In this document: positions 1-10,458 of the stretch, piece after piece
How positions within the stretch are numbered: the first letter of the stretch is position 1
Layout of the letters: each line of letters begins with the position of its first letter
NCBI GenBank assembly: GCA_013368375.1
Contig: JAACJP010000005.1
Coordinates: 1,550,001-1,614,000, forward strand
DNA from: Tricholomella constricta
Taxonomy: Eukaryota; Basidiomycota; Agaricomycetes; Agaricales; Lyophyllaceae
Reading direction: 5' to 3'
Length of the DNA stretch: 64,000 bases
Position numbers and translations under genes: made by a program
The notes under the pieces: generated by a model
Told to the model about the DNA's origin: nothing
The model's database searches: none
The model's input: the letters and a program-made list of their open reading frames with translations, nothing else

Positions 1-1227
1 TAGGTCAGGTGGCGGCGCACGGTTATGTGCCGTTCATCAGGATCAACGGGCAAACCATTCCTGGATGGGACGTTACTAAAGGCGAGCGCAGCTTAATTTG
101 CTCATAGGTACATACACTAATTCGTTCAACACGATGTTGCGTGTAGACCCGTACACCACTCCCCAGGCAAGGGGATTTTTCAAGTGGCATATTTTACTGA
201 CATTCACCCTGACGGCATATCCAATAGCCTTTGAGGGTCGTGCGCGGAACTAAGCTGGACAGCGGCTTCATCGATAACCCGGCATCCAACGACATTACTT
301 GTTCAATCGGTAACCAGAAACTACCCCCTGTAAGTCATTACTTCACGGTCCGTATATTGCGCCACTTAAGAACCCGCAGGGCCCCATTTCGGCGACTGTC
401 GCAGCGGGAGGGACAGTTGAAGTACTGTGGAACACGTGGCCCTTAGGCCATTACGGGCCCGTCCTTAACTACATGGCGAAATGTCCTTCCGGGGGATGCT
501 CCTCGTGGAAGGGTGACACTGGATCGCCTTGGTTCAAGGTTATTGATCCACTACCGTTCTAACCTATGCTTATCATTTTCATGTTATCCAGATCCAGCAA
601 GACGTTTACGCCAATGGTGAATGGGCGTCGGACACCCTCGCGAAGAGCGGATTCAAGTATACAGTCAAGATTCCAAGCAAAATCGCCCCGGGCAACTATG
701 TCTGTTCTGTTTTCACCAGATCCTTCCTGCATACTGATTGCGATATACTATTGTATTAGTTGCTTCGACACGAGAATTTGGCCCTGCATGCCGCGAGTTC
801 TGTTGGAGGAGCTCAATTTTACCCGGGTGCGTGGAATTAACAATCTCTAGGTTCACCCGATTTTGATCACCGACAAACCTTTGTCAGTCTGCATTCAGCT
901 TACGGGTAGGAAAACATCGATGATGACAATTTGCGGAATGCTAATCCCCGCCGTTTAGTTACCGGCGGCGGCAGCCTCAACCCCTCAGGACTTAGCTTCC
1001 CCGGCACTTATAAAGTGCGTATGGTCTATACATATGATATTCACGCGACTCACCAGCATTTTATTTCGCAAGGCAACGGACCCAGGCATCCATTTCAATC
1101 CGTACCAGGGCGAGGCCGCGAACAAGGTATCATTACCTTTGAATTTCCATTTCAGAAGCGTATTAAGCCTTGACTTTTCTAGGCTTATGTTCCCCCAGGA
1201 GGCTCAGTATACCCCGGCCTTAACTGA
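1..1227 (+). CDS. AA9 lytic polysaccharide monooxygenase (5' end outside window)
   Basis: Secreted copper enzyme that cleaves cellulose or hemicellulose oxidatively. Pieces in AA9 order are: HGYVPFIRINGQ at the start (the His codon at 18-20 follows QVAA and should be the mature N-terminus and first copper ligand), SNDITC, WNTWPLGHYGPVLNYMA with the second copper His, SSWKGDTGSPWFKV, LRHENLALHAA, QFYPGAW with the axial Tyr, and the terminal block TDPGIHFNPYQGEAANK then AYVPPGGSVYPGLN before a TGA at 1225-1227. The gene is cut by at least six short introns; two donors look like GC (AAAG|GCGAGC near 81 and CAG|GCAAGG near 167). The signal peptide lies upstream of the window. No carbohydrate-binding module follows the stop. 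The family call is secure; exact splice sites are not. Confidence 0.88.
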
Positions 1228-1760
1228 TGAAGCTTCTCTAAATCTATTGGACTTTTTCACGCCACTGCTTCTTCAAATTCAATCGAAATGGTAGTACAGT
1301 ATGTTACGTCAAATTTAAGGAGCAGACAAACAGAATGCTCATAAGGGACAAGATACGATACATGTCGTGTGGAACTAATTTCAACTCCACCTCTCACCGG
1401 TACCATCCATCCATCCAACTATCTCGTTAAAAAAATACAGCTGGCGCCAAACGTCCTAAGCTGAGTTTGAAATTTGCAGCACACTCAAACGCTTCAGTGT
1501 GTCCGTTCCATGCCGGCGGGTAATACATCCATCCATCCATCCATGCCTTTCTGCTTCAAGTTATAAGCCTGCTCAGACGTATCGTGGAAGGTTTGCATTC
1601 CTTGTCTGTCAGTGCTTGTCGACTGGCACTGGCACGTCATCTATTGTTCACCTGACAGGCGCGAGAGAATTAGTCAACCAAATGCATTCTTAAGTTCTCA
1701 AATGAGAACGGTTGCTGAAGTTGGCTCCCAGCCTACATTCACTACTATAGCCCGTGCATC
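1228..1760. other. Intergenic, with CATC microsatellites
   Basis: No gene recognised. It holds two short runs of the tetranucleotide CATC (about 1403-1417 and 1526-1544). The rest should contain the 3' UTR of the AA9 gene and the promoter of the next gene; no clear TATA box was seen. Confidence 0.6.
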
Positions 1761-3390
1761 ATGCCCAGCTTGGAAGTACCCGAAGCTCCCCATTATGTAC
1801 CAGCTCGCCCGACCACAGCAGATCGTACGTCACTTTTGAACTCTTAATGTCTCGGCCGACATTCAACAGTCCAATGGTCTAGTGGAATACGCCGACCTTC
1901 CTGTTATAGACCTCTCTAAAGCTTTTAGTCCTGAAAGCCGCGCGGCTCTGGCTATACAAGTCCGTGATGCTATGACGGAGCATGGGTTTTTCTATGTCAT
2001 TAACCATGGCTATACAACGTCTCAGGTATATGAATCTTCTTCATTTGTGTGGGATCAGCTAATTGTGCCGAACAGTCTGAGAGGATCTTCGATATCGCTG
2101 ACATTCCATTCGAGCATGTCGCTCCGGAGGAGAAACAAATCTATGCCGGCACCATGAAGGACACAGGTTCATACCAAGGATACAAACTCAGACAATATTG
2201 GGTTCGTTCTCCAATCTTTCAGGGTATCACTCCACCATTGATATGGCTCTGTCTCATAAGCACATCGATGGGGGGGTCCATGATCAGGTTGAAAACTACA
2301 ACAGTAAGTTTTGTTAGCTTGAACGTGACCGACATCTCCCACATTTCAATTAGTCAATCGAGATACAACTAAGCGCGGGCACCCACAAGCACTTCGGCCA
2401 TTCTTGCCAGAAATAGCTGAGTTCGCCCGGCATAATCATTTCAATGTGCTACACCCCATTCTAAGGTGTTTACTGAAGATCTACTCTAATTTTGGGACCT
2501 CCTGACGAGTTTCAGGCTCCTTGCTTTGGGATTAGAACTTCCTGAAGACACGCTGGTCGATTGTCACGGGTATGCGGCTGTCAGCGAGACCTACGGTAGA
2601 CATTTTTTCTATACACCATGGTGCCATGCTGAATATCTCCACACAATGAAGTGCGATTCATGAAGTAGTAAGTATTCCAATCCTCCTTCCACATCGGACC
2701 TCATGGCCACCACAGCTATCCTCGATCCGAGGAGGAAGAAGCAAAAACTAAGAACGTCTGGTTAAAGGGACACACAGGTGAGCGAAAGGATCTATACTGG
2801 CAGATTGTTCTGATCTGCGCTTGGTCATAAGATTTTGGAACGATCACAATCCTCTACAGCCAGCCTGTTGCAGCCTTACAAATTCTCACACCACAAGGCT
2901 CGTGGAAGTGGGTCAAGCATATTGAGAATGCCCTCGTACGAATCGAACACACTTTCTTTATAAGCCGGTGCTGATCGGGCGTCCTGTCAAGATCATCAAT
3001 GCCGGTGATGCAATGGAGTTCCTATCCGGTGGTCTGTATCGCGCAACTATTCACAGGTACGGCATAAGTTACACGCATTCCTCGCCTTTACACATAAATC
3101 TATACCACAGGGTCGTCCAACCACCGGAGGATCAGCAACAGGACACAAGACTCGGCGTCTTTTATTTCTGCATGTCCGACGATGACACCAGACTTGTGCC
3201 TTTTGTTGACAGCCCACTCTTACAACGCGTGGGCATCACTAGGCGTTTTGAGGACGATGCTGCACCGACGATGGAGCAATGGAGAAAGGGGAGGACAGCC
3301 GTGTATGGCCGTTCGGAGTTGAAACCTTCGTCAGAGGAAGGCGTGGAAGAAGAGGTCATCGGAGGGGTTGTTGTCAGGCACTACAACTGA
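1761..3390 (+). CDS. 2-oxoglutarate/Fe(II) dioxygenase, isopenicillin-N-synthase-like (copy 1)
   Basis: Non-heme iron oxygenase of the IPNS-like superfamily; the substrate cannot be told from sequence. The start chosen is ATG 1761 (MPSLEVPEAPHYVPARPTTAD), whose first intron falls at the same place as in the paralogue at 3553. The N-terminal DIOX_N region reads VEYADLPVIDLSKAF and HGFFYVINHGY. The iron site is HTD, with GHT at an exon end near 2776 joined to DFGTITILYSQPV, plus a distal His in ATIHR interrupted by an intron at 3055; the 2-oxoglutarate-binding Arg is likely in RLGVFYF. The C-terminus ends GGVVVRHYN and TGA 3388-3390. There are about eight short introns. Together with the next gene it forms a head-to-tail pair, with a decayed third tail at about 5.2 kb. 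Confidence 0.82.
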
Positions 3391-3518
3391 TCGCCTTAAG
3401 AGGCAGAACCATGAGGTAAGTGATAGTACAGGTTCTAAGATTGATCCCGTTTACTGAATGTAACGGTTAAGTATAACATATCATGTTATCTTGCCCCCGA
3501 TGTCGGGCGCTGTTTTTG

Positions 3519-3526
3519 TATATAAG
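3519..3526 (+). promoter_or_regulatory. TATA box of oxygenase copy 2
   Basis: TATATAAG lies 27 bp upstream of the ATG at 3553, a position typical of a strong fungal core promoter. Copy 1 has no equally clear TATA box, so the two paralogues may be expressed differently. Confidence 0.5.
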
Positions 3527-3552
3527 GACAAGCGCAATTCACTTGTTTCACA

Positions 3553-5108
3553 ATGAACACTTCTATTCCCGAAGTTCCTCGCTATATTCCAGCTCCGCCG
3601 ACCAGAGAACCATGTACGTCGAATATAATAAGCGCTCTCATGATTGCCTACTTAAAAACTTTCCCCGCAGTGGAGTTTGCAGATCTAGTCGTGATTGACC
3701 TTCAACAATGCGCCACACAGGAAGGTCGGGATAAACTTGCACGGCAGGTTCGGGATGCAATGTCAAGTGTAGGATTTTTCTACGTCGTCAACCATGGTTA
3801 TACCCAAGCCCAGGTCATCAATCTCGTCATTTTGGGGGTGTCATTTGGGTTCTGATAGAATCTAGACGGATCGAATATTCGATTTGGCCGACATTGCATT
3901 TACAAACGTCGACAGTGAAGAGAAAAAGCTATATGCAGGGCGTATGAAGGAAACAGGATCGCACCAAGGATACAAGTTACGAAATTATTGGGTAGGTTAT
4001 TTCACACCATCCACTCCTTTACTTAAAATTTGCAGCATATCGATTCTGGGGTCCACGACCAAGTAGAAGCATATAACAGTTCGTCACTTCAGTAACCGCT
4101 GCTTCACAAAGCATGATCAATCTCGCAGTCAACCGGGACGTAAGGATGAAACAACATCCTGTGGCTTTACGGCCTTTCTTGGGCGAATTAGAAGCTTTCG
4201 GTCGACACAATCATTTCAATGTCCTGCATCCCTTGCTTAGGTAGGGGCGCTGCATGATGCATCATTTCTGGACAGTTATGGATCTTAACAGGTTGCTCGC
4301 ACTAGGCCTTGAGCTGCCTGAAGAAACTTTCGTCAATCTTCACGGTTACAACTCCATCTCGGAAACCTTCAGTGATTTTCTCTTCTCTTGTTCACGTGAA
4401 ACTAGCTTACTTCTAGTTATCAGTCCGATTCATGAAATAGTATGTATTGCTATGTTACTCGGTATCACACTCACTTTTATTACGTTTTTAGCTACCCTCG
4501 TTCGGAAGAGGAGGAAACGAAGACACGTAATGTGTGGATGAAGGGCCACACAGGTAAAATAACCTAACCTTTGTAATGCTGTTAAGATTTACCAGATGCC
4601 ACAGACTTCGGTAGTGTGACCTTACTTTATAGTCAGCCAGTATCAGCGCTCCAGATCCTTTCCCCCGATGGAAAGTGGAGGTGGATAAGGCACATTGATA
4701 ATGCATTGGTGTGTACCACCTTCCTAGTCTTATCTCTGACAAGTTCACGCAGGCCACTCTTAGGTCATAAATACCGGCGACGCCATGGAATTTCTATCAG
4801 GGGGGTTTTATAAGCCCACGATTCACCGAGTTGTCCAGCCTCCGAAAGATCAGAGCAACTGGACCAGGCTTAGTGTCTTTTATTTCAGCCTTCCGGACGA
4901 CAACACCAAGCTGGTGCCGTTCGCCGACAGTCCAGTGCTTCGCAAGTACGGCATCCAGCGACGTTGCGAGGATGTGGACGCACCCACGATGGAAGAGTGG
5001 CGGAAGGGCCGAACCAGTGCTTTTGGGCAAAGCGTATTGAGACAAGGGAACGAAACGGGTACTCAGGAAGAAGTCATCCAAGGTCTCGTTGTCAAACATT
5101 ACAACTGA
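3553..5108 (+). CDS. 2-oxoglutarate/Fe(II) dioxygenase, isopenicillin-N-synthase-like (copy 2)
   Basis: Paralogue of the gene at 1761, with matching exon layout. It starts MNTSIPEVPRYIPAPPTREP, then an intron, then VEFADLVVIDLQQ and VGFFYVVNHGY. The middle reads HIDSGVHDQVEAYN, RPFLGELEAFGRHNHFNVLHPLLR and LALGLELPEETFVNLHGYNSISETF. The iron site is HTD (GHT, intron, DFGSVTLLYSQPVSALQIL) with the distal His in YKPTIHRVVQPP; the Arg of RLSVFYF is the expected 2-oxoglutarate contact. It ends LVVKHYN, TGA 5106-5108. All key residues are present and the frame is clean across the introns, so it is probably functional. Strong similarity to its neighbour implies a local tandem duplication. Confidence 0.84.
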
Positions 5109-5217
5109 CTGAATATCGCGTGGAAACAGTGGTACTCATCTGTGTTTATGTTCATGTAAATCCAGCTTTCATAAGAGCAAGAAGTCGCATTCGCAATTAC
5201 TTTACTTTGAGGCTGAG

Positions 5218-5400
5218 GACATGAGGCTCCTGAGAGGCTATCCAGACGCGTCGAACACGCCTTTGACCATGAAATATTCGCGAAAAGGACGTACTGCTTC
5301 GTACGACGATGACGGCGACAAGGCGGAAGGCGAAGGCGAAAAGGGGTGTGGTCCAGGAACTGTGATGAGGCATCATGCAAGATCACCCAAATTCCGCGTA
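5218..5400 (+). pseudogene. Decayed third copy of the oxygenase C-terminus
   Basis: The reading RGYPDASNTPLTMKYSRKGR followed by TASYDDDGDKAEG and GTVMRHHA lines up with the last exon of the two oxygenases upstream (RRFEDDAAPTMEQWRKGRTA, then VVVRHYN). Only about 50 codons remain; the iron and 2-oxoglutarate sites are missing. It lies in the same orientation directly behind copy 2, as expected for an unequal-crossover relic. A chance resemblance is unlikely because the order and spacing of RKGRTA and the terminal RH(H/Y) agree. Confidence 0.6.
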
Positions 5401-5485
5401 CACCGTCGAAAGCAGTAACATGTCATACTATACAATTGTGAATACATAATCTATACAAACATGTCCGAATTGACTTCAGATAATG

Positions 5486-7451
5486 TCACGGCGGAGGAGA
5501 AAACAAATGAGATGTAGTTGATCGAAGCATAGATTTCTTCCCAACTCGAACGCTTCCCTTGAAGGGAAGGCCAAATAGTTCCATTTCGCCGTTGGGTCCT
5601 GAAAATGGCAGACCGACCACCTTTGCCGCTACAGCCGCTGTCCCTAATATGCCGGCAATGGCACCATCTGTGCTAAAAACGACCTGTCAAGGGACTTGTC
5701 AGCGCCTGACAGGAGGTACGAGACAAATCGACCCACCTTGCTTACAAAGTTACTGAACTCCTTCTGTCGTCCAGGAAGGACCTCTAAAGGTACATCCACA
5801 ATCTTCGCAGTCACAACGTAAACTGCCCCTTCACCTTCGTCCGACTCATCAGGTGCGCTCAATGACTTCAGCCAGTCATCAGGTCGGATATGGCCAAAAG
5901 CCTTTTCTGGCAAAGGATCAGGGAGAGGCGGCTCTGTTGGAGGCGACTGGAATGATTCGGGGACCTCTCCGTCAAACACCAAGACGTCTGGAAGCACGCG
6001 AGACACTACCATATCGACGTCGATGCCTTTCGGCAAGACGATGCGAGCATAGACCGTGCCACTTGCTAGGAATGTAGTTCCCGGTTTGATCTTCATGTCT
6101 TTGATGGTGACGTTGCGGAGGATGCAAGGTGGGGGATTAGGAGGCGGGAAGACCGTTTCTAGGGCAAGATTGGGAATCAAAGGTGATGATATGAGGATGG
6201 GATTAGATTGCTTGGATAGATAACGGGATAAAAATGAGGAAAGGGTAGATGACGCATCGCTTGCAAGTGGAAGGACTGTCCCTGAGATATCGAGGGAGAT
6301 GTTAGGATGGGTGAGAGTGAACGGCGCCGTGGATACTGAAGCCACTGGTATCGGAGGGCGAGAAGAGTTGGAGGGCAGTGAGACAATGAACGGTATCGAG
6401 GGCGACGTCAAGTTAAAGGTGGGCGGTGCTGGGTCAATTATTGTGGCAGCGGCGCGAATAGCGAGATGGTTAGATTCACTCGATATGGAGAAGGACTTCA
6501 AGGTGACGAGCTCCTGAACTGAAGGAAAGGGGACCTTGGGTCCTGGGTGAGGCAGTCCAGGCAACGAGGGAACTACAAGATAGATATGAGATAGTAACGG
6601 ATGTAAAATGAGACGGACGAACTAGGGAGATGTACCGAGGTGTTGATGTCGAAGAACTTTTGATGTAGCCTGTTCCTCCAACTCTTCTCGTTTAAAGACC
6701 CTCCTTGGATGAGTGCCTGTGCTGTTTTGGCCCGTATGTCTATCGACTCATCCCGCCAGGCGTTGCGCATAAATTCAATCAATGTAGAGGTATCGTTATT
6801 CGGTCGCACAAGGACCAACATGGGAACATGGGTGAGCCACGAAACGTCGTTGGGTGGATTCACAGTGAGAGGGACGGTCAACGGTGAAGGATTTACGGAA
6901 GCAAGGATGGTCGAAGGATCTGCTTCTGACATGATGTCGATCATGGAGAGAGTAACGGTAACTCTTCCTAGCCTTCGGACGCCCCAGCGTCCAACACATC
7001 TCCACAGGTCACCCAATAGACTCGCGCCTTCTTGGTCGCTGTTCATCCCGACGACTGCGCCCGCATCCACACCGAGCCTGGCGTCTATACTGAGCCAAAG
7101 TTCACCAGAAGAGGTGATATTTACCACGTCCACCCGATCCGGTCCTCGGAGTATCAGGCCGTCTCGTACAACGTCATCGGGTGATATTTTGGAAACCTTT
7201 GCTGCGTACGACCATGCGAGCAATGCCAGAAGGACAAAGACACCAATGCAGAGGGATAGAGAAACAAAGAAGACCATTGTCAGCCTTGAGCGCAGAAGGC
7301 GACGAGTGTGCTCCGTTGTGGGTGACGGTATTTCTTCGTTTGATGACGACTGGCCAGCGAGCAACGGGGTGTGCTCTGTCGGGGCTTCTGCCCGGCCTTT
7401 CCCCTTGCCAGGGAGCTCCTCTGATGGATCAGGAGGTGCTGGAGAGTTCAT
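5486..7451 (-). CDS. Tag1-like / DUF3712-type vacuolar membrane protein
   Basis: Single-pass membrane protein. The N-terminal tail carries an acidic dileucine signal EHTPLL (about residues 27-32), of the kind that sorts proteins to the vacuole, followed by a hydrophobic segment MVFFVSLSLCIGVFVLLALL. The long lumenal part is rich in beta-strand-like, LEA/DUF3712-like sequence (LTVPLTVNPPNDVSWL, ILRNVTIKDMKIKPGTTFLASG). The first exon ends near 6635 and the second runs from about 6575 down to about 5735. A 52-bp intron (GTGGGTCG to CTTGACAG) then joins a final exon with GPNGEMELFGLPF and GSVRVGKKS, and stop at 5486-5488. The phase of the first intron could not be fixed, so its boundaries are provisional. 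Yeast Tag1 acts in ending autophagy; ATG1 lies elsewhere in this window, which may be coincidence. Confidence 0.65.
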
Positions 7452-7647
7452 GACTTGGTCTATTGCATAAAGCTAAACAAGGCGGTGCAGGTCGCTTGAA
7501 GAAGTTGTGTCTTAATGAGCCCAATCTGCCACGTGCCGCCAAGATTTCCACAAATCTTCGCTCAATTTAGTCATGTCTGCAGTAACGCGATCCCCACACG
7601 CCCACGCACACAGCTTGCTACCAAATTCTTACCTCCACATCAGCATC

Positions 7648-7812
7648 CTCAATGGCTTGCGCAAGTCTCTCGCCAAGGCGCCAGAGTTCGCGTTCAACCC
7701 GACCCTCGACGGCCCCAGCGGACTGTTTCCCGATATACCGTCACGTATGTATGCGCGCCGCCAGTTCGCACGCCTCCCGTCCATTGCTGGGAGTAATCTC
7801 GAAGAACTTGCG
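7648..7812 (+). pseudogene. Carboxylesterase gene fragment
   Basis: The reading LRKSLAKAPEFAFNPTLDGP followed by GLFPDIPSRMYARRQFARLP and IAGSNLEE is a close copy of an internal exon of the intact carboxylesterase at 10459-12808 on the other strand (LAKAPELFAFDPTLDGPDGL, FPDIPSRLYARRHFARIPFI, AGTNLDEGAG). The catalytic Glu position is kept (NLEE) but the catalytic Ser and His regions are absent on either side, so it cannot be an enzyme. It is probably an inverted partial duplication. The surrounding 7452-8126 holds no other recognisable gene. Confidence 0.7.
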
Positions 7813-8126
7813 GGCCATTCGAATTGGAAATCATGTCGATATACAGAGCTTTCATTCCTGCGTGACTTGGTGATTATGACATCGCTTATGCTGCTATCTC
7901 TGTCGCGCGCCATTTATAGAGCACTAGTATCACCACAGGTGCACGCCCACCTGACAACAATCTATGTTTATCCCAAACTTCGCCTGCGAGTTTTCAGAGT
8001 TGCATATGGGTGCATCACTCAAACCAGTAGCCATTTCCTATCAGGAGCATGCGATCGATAATCCACGGGTGTCTCTCGTCCGATAAATTTGGTGTGCTTC
8101 GAGCATGAATCCTCACTCGAGCTCCC

Positions 8127-10307
8127 ATGTACTTTTCACACATTCTTGTCCATCTTGTCCCTCTATTCGCCGCTCTGGCGAGTTCTAAACCGCTTGGCGT
8201 CAACCCAATTATTACAACATTCAAATCGAGTATCCATGAAGATCTCGGGTTACGTTTCGTCGCCGACTCTGGCGTTTGCGAGACTACGCCGGGTGTACAT
8301 CAGATGTCGGGATACATCGAGGTTGGGAGCAACATGTCTATGGTGTGGTCTCCGATGTAAATGCGCATTTTGGACAACTCACATATAGCCTCTTATTCTA
8401 GTGGTTTTGGTTTTTTGAAGCAAGGGAATCGCCTGAAACTGCACCATTCACCCTCTGGTACAGTCCGACCCCGCGATTGCTTCTGTACTTCTATGTTCAC
8501 GCCGTTGTCTTAGGTTGAATGGAGGCCCTGGATGCTCCTCCATGATTGGCCTGTTCCAAGGCATTTACTTTCTCTGCTAAGTCAACGTCTCAGGGATTTC
8601 ATTGGCGACCGCTAGAGAATGGTCCTTGCCTTGTCAATCCCGATGGAAAGACCACAACTCTCAATCCATTTAGGTGATCAACCATATAATATCATTTTAT
8701 GAGTTTAAATAACACTCTTCATCACAGCTGGAATAATTTGAGCAACAGTACGTTTAATCTGCAGAGCGAGAGCTTCAGGGTCCACAGATTGATGACTTGC
8801 TATAGTGATCTACATTGACCAGCCCATCGGAACTGGATTCTCCTTTGGAACCGACACCGTGAATAGCACCCAAGCTGCTGCGCCATTCGTATGGAAGGCA
8901 TTCCAGATTTTATTTGAGAGCCAGCAATTCTCGAAATATCAGACACGAGAGTACGTACCATGCCTTGTGGCAGTTTCATTTGTGTGACACGAATTGCTTG
9001 ACTTGCGTCAGATTCATCTTCGCTACAGAGAGTTACGGAGGACATTACGGGCCGAGCTTCGTCACCTACTTCGATGAACAGAATACCAAGATTCGCAATG
9101 GCTCCCTTCAAGGTGAAGAAATCGTGGTCAGCGCATTGATGATCAACAAGTACGATATTTCGTTTCTGTCGCACCTCCTTCCTTCTAAAACCGGGTTCGA
9201 AGTGGTTGGTATGATCCTTTGATTCAAAACAAGGCATACGTGGATTTCGCTACAAACGCTCCTGGATACGGACAGCTGCAGAGCGACGCAGTTCTCGAGA
9301 AGCTCAACAAGTCTTATTTTGAACCGAATGGATGCAGGGATCAAGAAGAAGCTTGCTATGCTGCTGGAAACTCCCCAGGTTCCGACAAGATTTGTCGAAA
9401 CGCAGATGACTTTTGTGTCCGTCGAAACTTTTGACATTTGTCCTTCGTCAACTTGATCCAACTAACTACAGGTGCTCCATGTCTTCATTCCCGCCGTGGG
9501 CGATCGCGATTCGGACGATCTACGACAAAATTCGTCTGCGCTGTTTCCGCCTGAGTTCTACGTTGATTTTCTTGGACAAGAATCGATTAGACAGCAGATT
9601 GGTGCTGAGTCCATCTACAGTGAATGTGCTGATGACCCGTTCAATTTGTTTGTTCGCACTGGTGATGTTGGCATGCTCACTTTTATTACAAGGTTCACAC
9701 CTAAGATGATTCTTCACCGCCAGGACGCGAGGAGCTGGTTGCCACAATTAGGAAGCCTAGCAAACTCTGGACTTCGGATCCTAATCTGGGTATGCTTGTT
9801 GTATTGTTTCGTGCAAATTTACGCTTAATGCAAATCATTCCTAGGCTGGCGATGCCGATATCAAGTGCGCCGGAGAAATCTGAATAATGATTCAAGATCA
9901 CTGACTCCCTGGTAGCTGTAATTGGCTCGGAGGGCATGCTTCTGTATTGGCCATGGACTGGTACGGCAAGGCGAGGCTCAACAATACACCTTTAAGCAAT
10001 ATGACGATTGCCGGCACTGCAGTCGCAGCAATCCAGAACGTGGATAATTTCTCATTCGCGTGAGTGGCTCAGGATGCCGCTTTCAATAACGTTTATTGCT
10101 GCGACTCACCGATACACTTTGTTCCCTTATGTTCCCTAGGCGAATTTATGCTGCTGGACATGAAGTGGTTAGTGGCTTGGTTGAACCCTGTTCAGACTAA
10201 CTGATCTTTATTTGTGATTCATGCCTCATCAGCCGGCTTTCCAACCCGAGGCATCACTTGAAATTTTCAGACAGATTATAAACAAACAGGCTCTGCATTC
10301 CGTCTAG
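8127..10307 (+). CDS. Serine carboxypeptidase, peptidase family S10
   Basis: Secreted or vacuolar carboxypeptidase that removes C-terminal amino acids. The start [20 protein letters not shown] is a signal peptide. Family landmarks in order: [79 protein letters not shown], then the nucleophile motif ESYGG (Ser codon near 9031), the catalytic Asp in AGDADIKC (near 9845) and the catalytic His in [17 protein letters not shown] (near 10150). It ends [11 protein letters not shown] 10305-10307. All three catalytic residues are present; roughly ten short introns interrupt it. It is convergent with the carboxylesterase, with 151 bp between stop codons. Confidence 0.9.
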
Positions 10308-10458
10308 GCTCATATTCCGTCTGGGATCCATGTCAACTAACCTGCCATCGCGCACGCATTGCATCACATCCAGCTGCTCACCTCCGGCAATTCCAGTGGT
10401 ATAACAATAATAGTACAACAACAGACAAAGTACAAATCCATATGTTTCCTGCGCTCCT

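Noticed and set aside
1403..1544. Functional significance of the CATC runs
   Set aside because: Short microsatellites in an intergenic region; nothing suggests more than slippage.
5221..5418. Separate small gene
   Set aside because: The frame is better explained as a decayed C-terminal copy of the adjacent oxygenases.
7515..8061. Intact esterase gene
   Set aside because: Only one exon-sized block matches the carboxylesterase; nucleophile and His regions are absent.
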